Assembly (NCBI GenBank): GCA_963841885.1
Contig: CAWJEK010000022.1
Span: 20,732 to 84,731, forward strand
From: Bog-756 sp963841885
GTDB lineage: Bacteria; Actinomycetota; Acidimicrobiia; Acidimicrobiales; RAAP-2
Direction of reading: 5' to 3'
DNA: 64,000 nucleotides
Position 1 is the stretch's first letter, and each line of letters starts with the position of its first letter. The notes below the pieces were generated by a model. That model was given only the letters and a program-made list of their open reading frames with translations, was not told the DNA's origin and ran no database searches. The translations under genes and the position numbers were made by a program. Below are positions 52,606 through 61,929 of this stretch, piece after piece.

Positions 52606-53623
52606 TCCGGGGCGTCCTGCTCGGTCGACTCGCCGGTGGCCACCGGGGCGGTCGGGGTGACGGCGTCCACCGGATCACCGGGGGCGACGTTGACGGTCGG
52701 GGCCACCGGGGCGGTGGCGGCCAGCACCGGCGCACCGGGATCGTGGGGCTGGGGGATGCCGTGGGTGCCGCCCGGGGGCAGCACGGCCGCCGGGCCCTGG
52801 GCCGGCGCCAGCGCCGCGGCCTCGGCCGCACTGCGCCTCGAGCGGTTGCGGATCTTGCGTCCCAACCAGGCCACCGGGTCGTACTTGGCGTCGACCACCC
52901 GCTCCTTCAGCGGGATGATGGCGTTGTCGGTGATCTTGATGTGCTCGGGGCAGACCTCGGTGCAGCACTTGGTGATGTTGCACTTGCCGAGGCCCTGCTC
53001 CTCCTGGAGCAGTTCCCGACGGTCGTTGGTGTCGAGCGGGTGCATCTCGAGTTCGGCCGACCGGATGAAGAATCGGGGTCCGGCGTAGGCCGTCTTGTTC
53101 TCCTCGTGGTCGCGAACGACGTGGCACACGTCCTGGCACAGGAAGCACTCGATGCACTTGCGGAATTCCTGGCTCCGCTCGACGTCGATCTGGGCCATGC
53201 GGTACCCGCCGGCCTCGACCTCGTCGTCCGTCTTGGGGCGGGCGCTGAGCGGCGGGATCCGCTTGGCCACCTCGTAGTTGTACGAGACGTCGGTCACGAG
53301 GTCGCGGATCACCGGGAAGGACCGCATGGGGGCGACGGTCACCGTCTCACCGGGGGGAGCGTGTCCATGCGGGTCATGCACATGAGCGAGGGCCGACCGT
53401 TGATCTCGGCGGAACACGATCCGCACTTGCCGGCCTTGCAGTTCCAGCGACACGCCAGGTCGGGGGCCTCGGTGGCCTGGACGCGGTGGACGACGTCGAG
53501 CACGACCTCGCCCTCCTGGGCCGGCATGACGTACTCGGCGAATTCGCCACCGGTCTCGTCACCCCGCCAGATCCGCATGGTGACCTCTCCACTCTGGTTG
53601 CTGCGGATGATCTCCTCGGCCAT
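52602..53623 (-). CDS. sdhB: Succinate dehydrogenase iron-sulfur subunit, one apparent frameshift
   Basis: SdhB carries electrons from FAD to the membrane. The N-terminal plant-type [2Fe-2S] ligands are in CRWNCKAGKCGSCSAEINGRPSLMC. A one-base deletion in the C run complementary to 53352-53357 breaks the frame at DTLPP-GETVTVAPMRS. The C-terminal domain has CIECFLCQDVCHVVRD and GKCNITKCCTEVCPEHI for the 4Fe and 3Fe clusters. An unusual Ala/Pro/Val-rich tail of about 75 residues ends the protein. The start overlaps the sdhA stop. Probable sequencing error, since the two halves are otherwise perfect. Confidence 0.9.
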
Positions 53624-55464
53624 CAGAGCGCCTCCTCGAGTAGCGCCCGAAGGTCGTCCGGCATCACCGGTACGGGCTCGGGCTGACTGGTGATCGACCG
53701 GACCGACGGGGTGCCGCCGACGCCCCTGGGGGCGGACGACGGGTCGGCGATGCGCTCGACGAAATTGAGCTTGCCCATCTCGGGGTCGGCCGTCGGGAAG
53801 TCGTCCCGGGTCTGGCCGCCGCGGCTCTCCTTTCGGTTGAGCGCACCCATGGTCGTGCACCGGGAGACGGTCAGCATGGAGGGGAGGTCGGTGGCCAGGT
53901 TCCACCCGGGGTTGTAGGTGGTGCCACCCTTGACCGCCAGGTTCTTGGCCCGATCCTCGAGTTCCTCCAGCTTGCCCAGGGCCTCCTCCAGCTCCGATCC
54001 GGTCCGGATGATGCCGACCAGGCTCTGCATGGTCTCCTGCAGGTCGTGCTGGATGTCGTACGGGTTCTCGCCCTCCGTCCGCTGGAAGGGAGCGACCGCG
54101 GCGTCGATGGCGTCCTGGATCTGGCCCTCGTCCAGCGTCACGTCCCCCGCCCGTCCCTGGGCGAACTCGGCGGCGCCGATGCCGGCCCGGCGTCCGAAGA
54201 CCAGGAGGTCCGAGAGCGAGTTGCCGCCCAACCGGTTGGCGCCGTGCATGCCGGCGGCCACCTCGCCCGCCGCGAACAGCCCGGGAACGGTCGCCGCGGT
54301 CGAGTCGGCGTCGACCCGGATGCCGCCCATGATGTAGTGGCAGGTCGGACCGACCTCCATCGCCTCGGCGGTGATGTCGACGCCGGCCAGCTCCTTGAAC
54401 TGGTGGTACATGGACGGCAGTCGACGGCGGATGTCCTCGGCCGAGCGCCGGGTGGCGATGTCGAGGAAGACGCCACCGTGGGGGCTCCCCCGGCCGGCCT
54501 TGACCTCGGAGTTGATCGAGCGGGCGACCTCGTCCCGGGGCAGGAGCTCCGGGGGTCGCCGGCCGGCGGTGTGGTCGTCGTACCACTTGTCGGCCTCGTC
54601 CTCCGAGTCGGCCGTCTCGGCCCGGAACATGTCGGGCACGTAGTTGAACATGAAGCGGTCGCCCTCGGAGTTGCGGAGCACGCCACCGTCGCCGCGGACG
54701 CCTTCGGTCACCAGGATGCCGCGCACCGACAGGGGCCAGACCATGCCGGTCGGGTGGAACTGCACGCACTCCATGTCGATGAGGTCGGCGCCGGCCCACA
54801 GAGCCATGGCGTGCCCGTCTCCGGTCGACTCCCACGAGTTAGAGGTGTACAGCCAGCTCTTGCCGACACCGCCGGTGGCCAGCACGACGGACTTGGCCTT
54901 GATCACCACGAAGCCGCCCGAGGGACGCCAGTAGCCGACCAGTCCGGACACCGTGCCGTCGGCATCATGGAGGAGGCGCAGCACCTTGAGCTCCATGAAC
55001 ACCTCCATGCCGTCGGCCACGGCCTTCTGCTGCAGGGTGCGGATGAGCTCGAGGCCCGTCCGGTCGCCCACGTGGGCGAGCCGGGCGTAGCGGTGACCAC
55101 CGAAGTCGCGCTGGAGGATCAGGCCGTCCTTGGTGCGGTCGAAGAGCGCCCCCCAGGCCTCGAGCTCGCGGACCCGGTCGGGGGCCTCCTTGGCGTGCAG
55201 CTCGGCCATCCGGTAGTTGTTCAGGAGCTTGCCGCCGCGCATGGTGTCGCGGAAGTGCACCTTCCAGTTGTCCTCGGGGTAGACGTTGCCCATCGCCGCG
55301 GCCATGCCGCCCTCGGCCATCACGGTGTGCGCCTTGCCCAGGAGGGACTTGCAGACCACCGCGGTGCGGAGCCCCATCTCCTGGGCCTCGACCGCCGCCC
55401 GCAGCCCGGCGCCACCGGCGCCGATGATGATGACGTCGAATTCGTACTGTTCGTAGTCGCTCAT
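53623..55464 (-). CDS. sdhA: Succinate dehydrogenase flavoprotein subunit
   Basis: SdhA oxidises succinate to fumarate. The ATG at 55464 gives 613 residues. FAD loop FDVIIIGAGGAGLRAAVEAQ, the covalent-FAD His in GKAHTVMAEGGMAAA, VQFHPTGM, the catalytic block with RRSAEDIRRR and HYIMGGIRVD, and GMHGANRLGGNSLSDLLVFGRRAG are all present. In-frame sequence upstream of 55464 overlaps sdhC and is excluded. Order sdhC-sdhA-sdhB with a single membrane subunit matches mycobacterial Sdh1. Confidence 0.95.
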   Translation of the reverse strand: MSDYEQYEFDVIIIGAGGAGLRAAVEAQEMGLRTAVVCKSLLGKAHTVMAEGGMAAAMGNVYPEDNWKVHFRDTMRGGKLLNNYRMAELHAKEAPDRVRELEAWGALFDRTKDGLILQRDFGGHRYARLAHVGDRTGLELIRTLQQKAVADGMEVFMELKVLRLLHDADGTVSGLVGYWRPSGGFVVIKAKSVVLATGGVGKSWLYTSNSWESTGDGHAMALWAGADLIDMECVQFHPTGMVWPLSVRGILVTEGVRGDGGVLRNSEGDRFMFNYVPDMFRAETADSEDEADKWYDDHTAGRRPPELLPRDEVARSINSEVKAGRGSPHGGVFLDIATRRSAEDIRRRLPSMYHQFKELAGVDITAEAMEVGPTCHYIMGGIRVDADSTAATVPGLFAAGEVAAGMHGANRLGGNSLSDLLVFGRRAGIGAAEFAQGRAGDVTLDEGQIQDAIDAAVAPFQRTEGENPYDIQHDLQETMQSLVGIIRTGSELEEALGKLEELEDRAKNLAVKGGTTYNPGWNLATDLPSMLTVSRCTTMGALNRKESRGGQTRDDFPTADPEMGKLNFVERIADPSSAPRGVGGTPSVRSITSQPEPVPVMPDDLRALLEEAL

Positions 55465-55475
55465 GCTCGTCGCCC

Positions 55476-56324
55476 TTAGAAGTGGATGCCGTAGTCGTGG
55501 ATCGCGCCGCTGGCCACCAGGCGCACGTACAGGTCGGTGAAGGCCACGAAGACGAGGCTCATCCAGGCGAACAGCATGTGCTTGCCGTTGAGCGGGGTGA
55601 GGGTCTTCCAGAGCTTGTAGCGGACGGGCGCCTTGGAGAACTGCTTGACGCCGCCCCCGCACAGGTGGCGGCAGGCGTGACAGCTCAGCGAGTACAGCCA
55701 GAGGAGTACGGCGTTGACCACCAGCACCACGGTGCCCACGCTGATGCCGATCCCGCTCGGCGTGCCCGGCTGGCTGAAGGCCATGACGGCGTCGATGGTC
55801 AGGATGACGTTGAAGATGAGGCCGAAGAAGAAGAAGTAGCGGTGGACGTTCTGCAGGAGCAGGGGGAAGCGGGACTCACCGGTGTACGAGCCGTGGGCGT
55901 CGGAGACCGCACAGGCCGGCGGAGCCAGCCAGAACGACCGGTAGTACGCCTTGCGGTAGTAGTAGCAGGTCATCCGGAAGCCGAGCGGGAAGATGAGGAT
56001 CAACAGCGCCGGGCTGATCTCCCACCACGAGATGGTGGCGGTGTGGGCGGCGCCGGGCACGCAGCTGGCCGTCAGGCAGGGGGAGTAGAAGGGTGAGATC
56101 AGGTTGCGGTGGGCCGATGACCCGACGAAGTAGTTCTTGTTGACGAAGGCGGCCCAGCTGGCGTAGGCCACGAACGACGTGAGCACCACGAAGGTCACCA
56201 CCGGCTGGACCCAGTAGCGGTCGGTGCGGAGCGTCGGGACATCGGGGCCCCCGCGCGCCCCGCCGAGTACGACCGGGGTGACTGCTACGTCCGGTGCTGG
56301 CGATGCGCCCTCCAACGTCGTCAA
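55476..56324 (-). CDS. sdhC: Succinate dehydrogenase membrane subunit, type F (Rieske-containing Sdh1) kind
   Basis: The 282-residue membrane protein has five to six hydrophobic segments and anchors SdhAB for menaquinone reduction. It contains CHACRHLCGGG near residues 221-231, together with RMTCYYYRKAYYRSFW and NVHRYFFFFGLIFN. In mycobacterial Sdh1 (Rv0249c-like) the membrane subunit holds a Rieske-type [2Fe-2S] cluster in place of heme; the Cys/His cluster here is a likely ligand set. The TTG start follows a GGGAG box. It is the first gene of the sdh operon. Confidence 0.88.
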   Translation of the reverse strand: MTTLEGASPAPDVAVTPVVLGGARGGPDVPTLRTDRYWVQPVVTFVVLTSFVAYASWAAFVNKNYFVGSSAHRNLISPFYSPCLTASCVPGAAHTATISWWEISPALLILIFPLGFRMTCYYYRKAYYRSFWLAPPACAVSDAHGSYTGESRFPLLLQNVHRYFFFFGLIFNVILTIDAVMAFSQPGTPSGIGISVGTVVLVVNAVLLWLYSLSCHACRHLCGGGVKQFSKAPVRYKLWKTLTPLNGKHMLFAWMSLVFVAFTDLYVRLVASGAIHDYGIHF

Positions 56325-56566
56325 TGCTCTTCTCCCTCATCGGGCCGTGCCGGCCGTGTCCGTGGCCGTCGCCGGCGCTCTGTGGGGCGGAACGCGCCCC
56401 GGCGCGCGCAGGCCCGGGGACCTGTGCGCTGGCTGACGCTTATCATTCCACCACTGGGCCCACGGTGCGAAACAGGGCTCACCAGGGTGGGCTGAGGGGC
56501 AACCGGGGTGTGGGGAGACATCGGCCCCCGGTCGGGGCCGGCGTTCCACGACGACGGCGCCCCGCG

Positions 56567-56572
56567 TAGGCT
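56567..56572 (+). promoter_or_regulatory. Leaderless -10 of the MoxR-type gene
   Basis: TAGGCT ends seven bases before the ATG at 56580. Confidence 0.45.
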
Positions 56573-56579
56573 CAGCGGC

Positions 56580-58073
56580 ATGACCAGCCCCGAGCCTGCC
56601 CCCCACACCGCCACCGTGGACCTCGCCGCCCGTCTGACGCCTCCGCCGGACGTCACCACGCTCGGGGCCCTGCGCCAGGCGGGGTGGGCGCCGCTCACCG
56701 TGGCCGAGGAGATCCGCCGCAACGCGGCCGCCCGCATCGCCGCCGGCGAACCGCTGGTGACCGGTGTCCTCGGCTTCGAGGACACCGTCCTGCCCCAACT
56801 GGAGAACGCCGTCCTCGCCGGCCACGACATCATCCTGTTGGGCGAGCGCGGCCAGGCCAAGACGCGCATCATCCGCTCGATGGTCGGTCTGCTCGACGAA
56901 TGGCTGCCGGTCGTCGCCCACTCCGAGATCAACGACGACCCCTTCCATCCGATCTCGCGCTTCGCCAAGGACCTGTTGGCCGAGGCCGGGGAGGACCTGC
57001 CGGTCGCCTGGGTGCACCGCAGCGAGCGCTACGGCGAGAAGCTGGCCACCCCGGACACCTCCATCGCCGACCTCATCGGCGAGGTCGACCCCATCCGGGT
57101 GGCCGAGGGACGGTACCTGTCGGACGAGTTGACCATCCATTACGGCCTGGTGCCCCGCCTCAACCGCGGGATCTTCGCCGTCAACGAGCTTCCCGACCTC
57201 GCCGAGCGCATCCAGGTGGGCCTGCTCAACGTGCTGGAGGAGCGCGACGTCCAGATCCGCGGCCACCGGGTGCGCCTGCCGCTCGACATCGTGCTGGTCG
57301 CCACGGCCAACCCCGAGGACTACACCAACCGCGGTCGGATCATCACTCCGCTGAAGGACCGCTTCGGCGCGCAGATCCGCACCCACTACCCGCCGGACGC
57401 CGCCACCGAGCTCCGCATCGCCGAGCTCGAGGCCGACCTGCCGGGGCGGGGGGACGGCACGACCTCGGGCAAGGTCGGGGCCCCCGCCGTCGAGGTGCCG
57501 GAGTTCATGGCCGAGATCGTCGCCGAGCTCAGCCAGCTGGCCCGCCAGAGCCCCCACCTGAACCAGCGCTCCGGGGTGTCGGTGCGGCTGACGATCGCCA
57601 ACTACGAGACCCTGGTGGCCAACGCCACCCGCCGGGCCCTGCGCAACGGTGAGTCCGAGGCGGTGCCCCGGATCTCGGACCTGCAGTCGCTCATCTCGTC
57701 GACCCAGGGCAAGGTCGAGATCGAGTCGCTCGAGGAGGGACGCGACGAGGTCATCCTGGCCCAGCTCCTCAACGCCGCCGTCCTCCTGGTGTTCCGCCGC
57801 CGTGTCCACCTCGCCGAGCCCCAGACCGTCGTCGGCGCGTTCACCGAGGACACCGTGGTCCACGCGGGTGACGACCTGGCCGCCTCGGCCTACGCCGAGA
57901 CCTTCGAACTGGTGCCGGCCCTGTCGGCACCGGTGCGCGCCCTGACCGGCGGATCGGAGGACCCGGCGATGGTGGCCAGCGCCACCGAGTTCATCCTCGA
58001 GGGGCTCCACCTCACGAAACGCCTCAACAAGGAGGCGGCTGGGTCCCGCGCCACGTACCGGGGTCGGGGATGA
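56580..58073 (+). CDS. MoxR/Mg-chelatase-type AAA+ ATPase
   Basis: The 497-residue protein is an AAA+ of the ChlI/MoxR clade: Walker A ILLGERGQAKTRIIRSMVG (about residues 82-100; GQAKT variant), Walker B GIFAVNELPDLAERIQVGLLNVLEERDVQIRG and sensor 1 VATANPEDYTNRGRIITPLKDRFG. The Asn-Glu in place of Asp-Glu at Walker B is common in this clade. With the VWA protein next door it forms a MoxR-VWA chaperone pair that remodels or activates a partner; target unknown. The stop overlaps the VWA ATG by four bases. Confidence 0.9.
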   Translation: MTSPEPAPHTATVDLAARLTPPPDVTTLGALRQAGWAPLTVAEEIRRNAAARIAAGEPLVTGVLGFEDTVLPQLENAVLAGHDIILLGERGQAKTRIIRSMVGLLDEWLPVVAHSEINDDPFHPISRFAKDLLAEAGEDLPVAWVHRSERYGEKLATPDTSIADLIGEVDPIRVAEGRYLSDELTIHYGLVPRLNRGIFAVNELPDLAERIQVGLLNVLEERDVQIRGHRVRLPLDIVLVATANPEDYTNRGRIITPLKDRFGAQIRTHYPPDAATELRIAELEADLPGRGDGTTSGKVGAPAVEVPEFMAEIVAELSQLARQSPHLNQRSGVSVRLTIANYETLVANATRRALRNGESEAVPRISDLQSLISSTQGKVEIESLEEGRDEVILAQLLNAAVLLVFRRRVHLAEPQTVVGAFTEDTVVHAGDDLAASAYAETFELVPALSAPVRALTGGSEDPAMVASATEFILEGLHLTKRLNKEAAGSRATYRGRG

Positions 58074-60103
58074 CCTGGCGGTACGACTACCGGCGGTGGG
58101 ACGGCTCGCAGGAGTCGTCGGTCGACGACGCCGACGCCATCCTGAAGCAGCTGACGGACGACCTGCTGGCCAACGGCGACCTGCACGACGCCCTCCAGCG
58201 CATGCTCAACCGCGGCTGGCGGACCCCCGACGGCGAGCAGGTCCAGGGCCTGCGCGAACTCCTCGACCGCCTGCGCACGGAGCGCGAGGAGCTGCTGGAG
58301 CAGGGTGACCTGGGGGGCGCCTACTCCGAGATCGCCGAGGAGCTCCAGGACGTACTCCAAGAGGAGCGCCTCGGCATCGAGCAGCTCGAGTCGGACGCCC
58401 GGGACTCGGGGGACCAGCGCCGCCAGGACGTCACCGACCAGGTGGCCACGGAGCGACGGATGCAGCTCGATCTCCTCCCGAATGACCTGGCGGGCCAGGT
58501 GCGGAGTCTGCAGAACTACGAATTCGTGTCCTCCGAGGCCCGTGAGCACTTCGAGGAACTGATGGAGCGCCTACGCGAGGAGGTGACCAAGACCTACTTC
58601 GACCAGATGTCGGACGCCCTGTCGAATCCGGATCCTGAGCAGTTGGAGCACATGCGTCAGGCCTTCGACGCGCTCAACCGCATGGTCGAGCAGCGCGAGG
58701 CGGGCGAGGAGATCGACCCCAGCTTCGAGTCGTTCATGGAGCGCTTCGGCGACCTCTTTCCCGGTGACCCCCAGGACCTCGACGAACTGCTGGAACAGCT
58801 GGCGGCGCGGATGGCGGCGGCCCAGGCCATGTGGAACTCGATGTCCCCCGAGCAGCGGGCCCAGCTCCAGGGACTGGCCGAGTCGTTGCTCGAGGACATG
58901 GACCTGCGCTGGCAGGTCGACCGCCTGGCCCAGAACCTGCAGCGGGCCTTCCCCGAGGCCGGGTGGGAGAACCGCTTCCGCTTCCGGGGCGACGACCCCA
59001 TGGGGATGGGGGAGGCGACGGACGCCGCCGCCCGTCTGCGGGACCTCGACGAGCTCGAGGGCTTCCTGCGCTCGGCCAACTCTCCCGCCGCCCTGTCCGA
59101 GGTCGACCTCGACAAGGTGAGGAGGTCATTGGGCGAGGACGCGGCCAATTCCCTCGACCGGCTGGCCAAGCTCACCGAGCAGCTCCGGGAGGCCGGGCTC
59201 ATCGACCAGCGCGAGGGTCGCTTCGAACTCACCCCCAAGGGCACGCGCCGGATCGGCCAGCAGGCGCTGTCCGACCTCTTCGGCCAACTCACGAAAGACC
59301 GGGTCGGCAACCACGCGACCACGTGGACGGGCACCGGACACGACCGCGAGGAGACGACGAAACCCTACGAGTACGGCGACCCTTTCAACCTCGATCTGTC
59401 CCGCACCGTCCACAACGCCGTGCGGCGGTCCGGCAGCGGGGTCCCCGTGCAGCTGCATCCCGACGACTTCGAGGTGATCGAGACCGAGGCGCTGACCCGA
59501 TCGGCGACCGTCCTGCTGCTCGACCTCTCGCTGTCGATGCCGATGCGCGACAACTTCGTGCCCGCCAAGAAGATGGCCATGGCGCTGCACAGCCTGATCA
59601 CGTCACGCTTCCCCCGCGACTACCTCGGACTGGTCGGCTTCTCGGAGGTCGCCCGCGAGATCGAGCCCGAGGACCTGCCCACTGTCAGCTGGGACTACGT
59701 GTACGGCACCAACCTCCAGCACGGGCTGATCCTGGCCCGCAAGATGTTGGCCCACCAGCAGGGCACCAAGCAGATCATCCTGGTGACCGACGGGGAGCCC
59801 ACCGCCCACCTCGAGTCCTACGACGGCGGCCTCTCCTACGACGTGGAGTTCAACTACCCGCCGCGTCCCGAGACCCTGCAGCTGACGCTGGCCGAGGTCA
59901 TGCGCTGCACCAAGGCCAACATCACGATCAACACCTTCCTGCTCGACCCCGATCGCGGTCTGTGGGGATTCGTGGACCAGCTGTCGCGCATCAACCGCGG
60001 GCGGACCTTCGCCACGACGCCCGGCGAGCTCGGCGACTACGTGCTCGTGGACTTCCTCAACCACAAGACGACCATTCGGGCCCAGGGGCGCCGCGCCGGC
60101 TGA
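58070..60103 (+). CDS. VWA domain protein, partner of the MoxR ATPase
   Basis: The 677-residue protein has a long acidic, helical N-terminal half (residues 20-330, many Glu/Gln/Asp coiled-coil-like heptads) and a C-terminal von Willebrand A domain with MIDAS residues in VLLLDLSLSMPMRDN (DxSxS, about residues 483-495) and IILVTDGEPTAHL. The SRINRGRTFATTPGELGDYVLVDFL end is typical of CoxE/VWA members. It is translationally coupled to the ATPase (ATGA). Confidence 0.88.
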   Translation: MTWRYDYRRWDGSQESSVDDADAILKQLTDDLLANGDLHDALQRMLNRGWRTPDGEQVQGLRELLDRLRTEREELLEQGDLGGAYSEIAEELQDVLQEERLGIEQLESDARDSGDQRRQDVTDQVATERRMQLDLLPNDLAGQVRSLQNYEFVSSEAREHFEELMERLREEVTKTYFDQMSDALSNPDPEQLEHMRQAFDALNRMVEQREAGEEIDPSFESFMERFGDLFPGDPQDLDELLEQLAARMAAAQAMWNSMSPEQRAQLQGLAESLLEDMDLRWQVDRLAQNLQRAFPEAGWENRFRFRGDDPMGMGEATDAAARLRDLDELEGFLRSANSPAALSEVDLDKVRRSLGEDAANSLDRLAKLTEQLREAGLIDQREGRFELTPKGTRRIGQQALSDLFGQLTKDRVGNHATTWTGTGHDREETTKPYEYGDPFNLDLSRTVHNAVRRSGSGVPVQLHPDDFEVIETEALTRSATVLLLDLSLSMPMRDNFVPAKKMAMALHSLITSRFPRDYLGLVGFSEVAREIEPEDLPTVSWDYVYGTNLQHGLILARKMLAHQQGTKQIILVTDGEPTAHLESYDGGLSYDVEFNYPPRPETLQLTLAEVMRCTKANITINTFLLDPDRGLWGFVDQLSRINRGRTFATTPGELGDYVLVDFLNHKTTIRAQGRRAG

Positions 60104-60484
60104 CCGCCGGTCGGGAGGTCGCCCGGCCCGACAGCTCGTGTCGACTGCCCGGTGTTGGCTAAATGGAAGCCCCCGGAAGGGGGACAAACGGGGCGTCCCA
60201 ACCCGGCCGGACGGTCGGCGATGGGCGGCCCCGGAACCGATCCGGCGGGGTGACCACCGGGGGCGACATCCGCCCAGCAGGCCTGTCGGATCCGCCCGCC
60301 GTGCACGCGCGTGGCCCGTATCGTGGGGTCAGCCCCTCGGGACGCGGCGTTTCGCGCAACTCCCACATTCACATTTTTTCTTGCGTTTCCGGCCGTGATG
60401 GTGAAGGATTACAGACCTGTAGTTACATCCGTGCTATGCGGCTTCCGACGGAGTCGCATGGATGAGTGGGAGGGAGGTCTGGCG
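60104..60484. other. Intergenic region and leader of the first whiB gene
   Basis: The 381 bases hold no credible gene. Seen: a CCCCC-GGAA-GGGGG hairpin at 60170-60183; an AT-rich stretch with six T at 60375-60380; a candidate promoter TTGCGT (60381-60386), 18 bases, AGGATT (60405-60410); and a leader hairpin ATGCG...CGCAT (60436-60459) just upstream of the whiB ribosome-binding site. Confidence 0.45.
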
Positions 60485-60763
60485 ATGGACATGGTGTCAC
60501 TGATGTATGGGCCCCAGGAACGGACATGGCAGACCAAAGCGAACTGCATGGGGGTAGACCCTGACCTGTTCTTTCCCGAGCGGGGTGCGTCCACCCGCGA
60601 GGCGAAGGAAGTGTGCCGTGGCTGCGTCGTGCGCGAGGACTGCCTCGAGTACGCGCTGGCCAACGGTGAGAAGTTCGGCATCTGGGGCGGACTGTCCGAG
60701 CGCGAGCGTCGTCGGCTGCGCCGCCAGCGAGCCATGCAACGTCGGGCGGCCACCGCCTCCTGA
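60485..60763 (+). CDS. whiB: WhiB-family [4Fe-4S] transcriptional regulator (WhiB2/WhmD-like)
   Basis: The 92-residue protein has four cluster Cys (ANCMGVDPDLFFPERG, then VCRGCVVREDCLEYALA), the GIWGG turn and a basic C-terminal DNA-binding segment (RERRRLRRQRAMQRR). ERGASTREAKEVC and GEKFGIWGGLSERERRR are closest to the WhiB2/WhmD group linked to septation. The ATG at 60485 has GGGAGG eight bases upstream; an earlier in-frame ATG at 60458 lacks one. Confidence 0.92.
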   Translation: MDMVSLMYGPQERTWQTKANCMGVDPDLFFPERGASTREAKEVCRGCVVREDCLEYALANGEKFGIWGGLSERERRRLRRQRAMQRRAATAS

Positions 60764-60791
60764 GGCGACGGCACCGGGAGTCGGACGGCGG

Positions 60792-61667
60792 TCAGTCCCC
60801 CGGCGTGCCGAGGCGGAATTCGATGGTGTCCTCGGGCCGTAGGCCGAGTTCGGCGCGGCGCCGGTCCGGTACGGCGGCCAGGGCCCGTCCGGGCAGGAGG
60901 CCCACGAGCTCTCCTTTCGCCACGTGGCAACCCCGGGCCTGGGCCCCGCGGGCCACGGCGTCGTAGACGTCGACGAGGGTGACCTGGTCGACGTCGACCA
61001 CGTTGCAGCTGACCTGGGCCCCGCCCTCGACGGCCAGTCCCAGCGTGCGCAGTCCGGGTCGTCGCAGTTCGGCGGCGATCTCCCGCGCGGCGCGCACCGC
61101 CGAGTCGGTCGGCCGACCGGGGTCGGTGGTGCCCTCGATCCACACGTTGTAGGCGATCAGGACGTCCCGGGCCCCCACGGCGCAGGCCCCGGCGGTGGGG
61201 TGCGGATCCGGGGGACCGCAGTCGGGGGCCAGCGTGGTGAAGGCGCCACGGCGGACCTCGGGCAGCGTGCGGCCGGGGCCGTAGAGGAAGCAGGGCACGC
61301 CCAGCGAGTCGCCGAGCCAGCGGGCGAACGAGTCCCGGGCGGCGAGCACGTCCTCCCATGGGGTGGTCGAGCCGTCGGGACGGGTGAGGGGGACGAAGGG
61401 TACGACGTCGACGGCGCCCAACCGGGGGTGGACCCCTTGGTGGTCGGTCAGGTCGATGCCGGCGACGGCCGCCGCGGCCACCTGGCGGGCGGCGGCCTCG
61501 ACGTCGGGCAGGTGGCCCACGAGGGTGAGCACCGAACGGTGGTGCTCGGCGTCCGAGTGCACGTCGCGGAGGAGTCCGCCCCCGGCGCCGGCCACCCCGG
61601 CGATGACGGCCGGGTCACGACCCTCGCTGATATTGATGACGCACTCGGCCGGTGCCGCGCCCGGCAC
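60792..61667 (-). CDS. Glutamate formimidoyltransferase (FtcD N-terminal type)
   Basis: The 291-residue protein matches the formiminotransferase domain of FtcD: ECVINISEGRDPAVIAGVA, LRDVHSDAEHHRSVLTLVG (folate/His region), HPRLGAVDVVPFVPL and VGARDVLIAYNVWIEGT, and LAVEGGAQVSCNVVDV. It transfers the formimino group from formimino-glutamate to THF in histidine breakdown; the cyclodeaminase half is absent. It is a single-domain form. Its GTG start is 10 bases downstream of the second whiB stop on the same strand. Confidence 0.88.
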   Translation of the reverse strand: MPGAAPAECVINISEGRDPAVIAGVAGAGGGLLRDVHSDAEHHRSVLTLVGHLPDVEAAARQVAAAAVAGIDLTDHQGVHPRLGAVDVVPFVPLTRPDGSTTPWEDVLAARDSFARWLGDSLGVPCFLYGPGRTLPEVRRGAFTTLAPDCGPPDPHPTAGACAVGARDVLIAYNVWIEGTTDPGRPTDSAVRAAREIAAELRRPGLRTLGLAVEGGAQVSCNVVDVDQVTLVDVYDAVARGAQARGCHVAKGELVGLLPGRALAAVPDRRRAELGLRPEDTIEFRLGTPGD

Positions 61668-61677
61668 GACCCGGGGC

Positions 61678-61929
61678 TCAGGCGTGGGCGCCGACGACGC
61701 TCAGGCCCACCCGGCGCCGGCGCAGGATGCGACGCCGCTCGCGCTCGGACTTACCACCCCACACGCCGTGGTCGACCCGCTCGACGAGCGCGTACTCCAG
61801 GCAGGCCTCGGCGACGGGGCATTCGGCGCAGATGCGCTGGGCCTCCTGGACGCCGACGCCGTCGCTGGGGAAGAAGATGGACGGCGACAGGTCCTTGCAC
61901 TTCCCGACTTCCATCCAGTCCGTGTCCAT
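61678..61929 (-). CDS. WhiB-family [4Fe-4S] transcriptional regulator
   Basis: The 83-residue protein has four cluster Cys (EVGKCKDLSPSIFFPSDG, then RICAECPVAEACLEYALV), HGVWGGKSERERRRILRRRR as turn and DNA-binding tail. It is closer to the WhiB1/WblE style than to WhiB2, by the spacing and VWGGKSE. GGAGG lies four bases before the ATG. It may be cotranscribed with the formimidoyltransferase gene, whose start lies 10 bases beyond its stop. Confidence 0.92.
   Translation of the reverse strand: MDTDWMEVGKCKDLSPSIFFPSDGVGVQEAQRICAECPVAEACLEYALVERVDHGVWGGKSERERRRILRRRRVGLSVVGAHA

Noticed and set aside
60170..60380. Intrinsic terminator after the VWA gene
   Set aside because: The C5-GGAA-G5 hairpin and the T6 run are about 190 bases apart, so they do not form one terminator.
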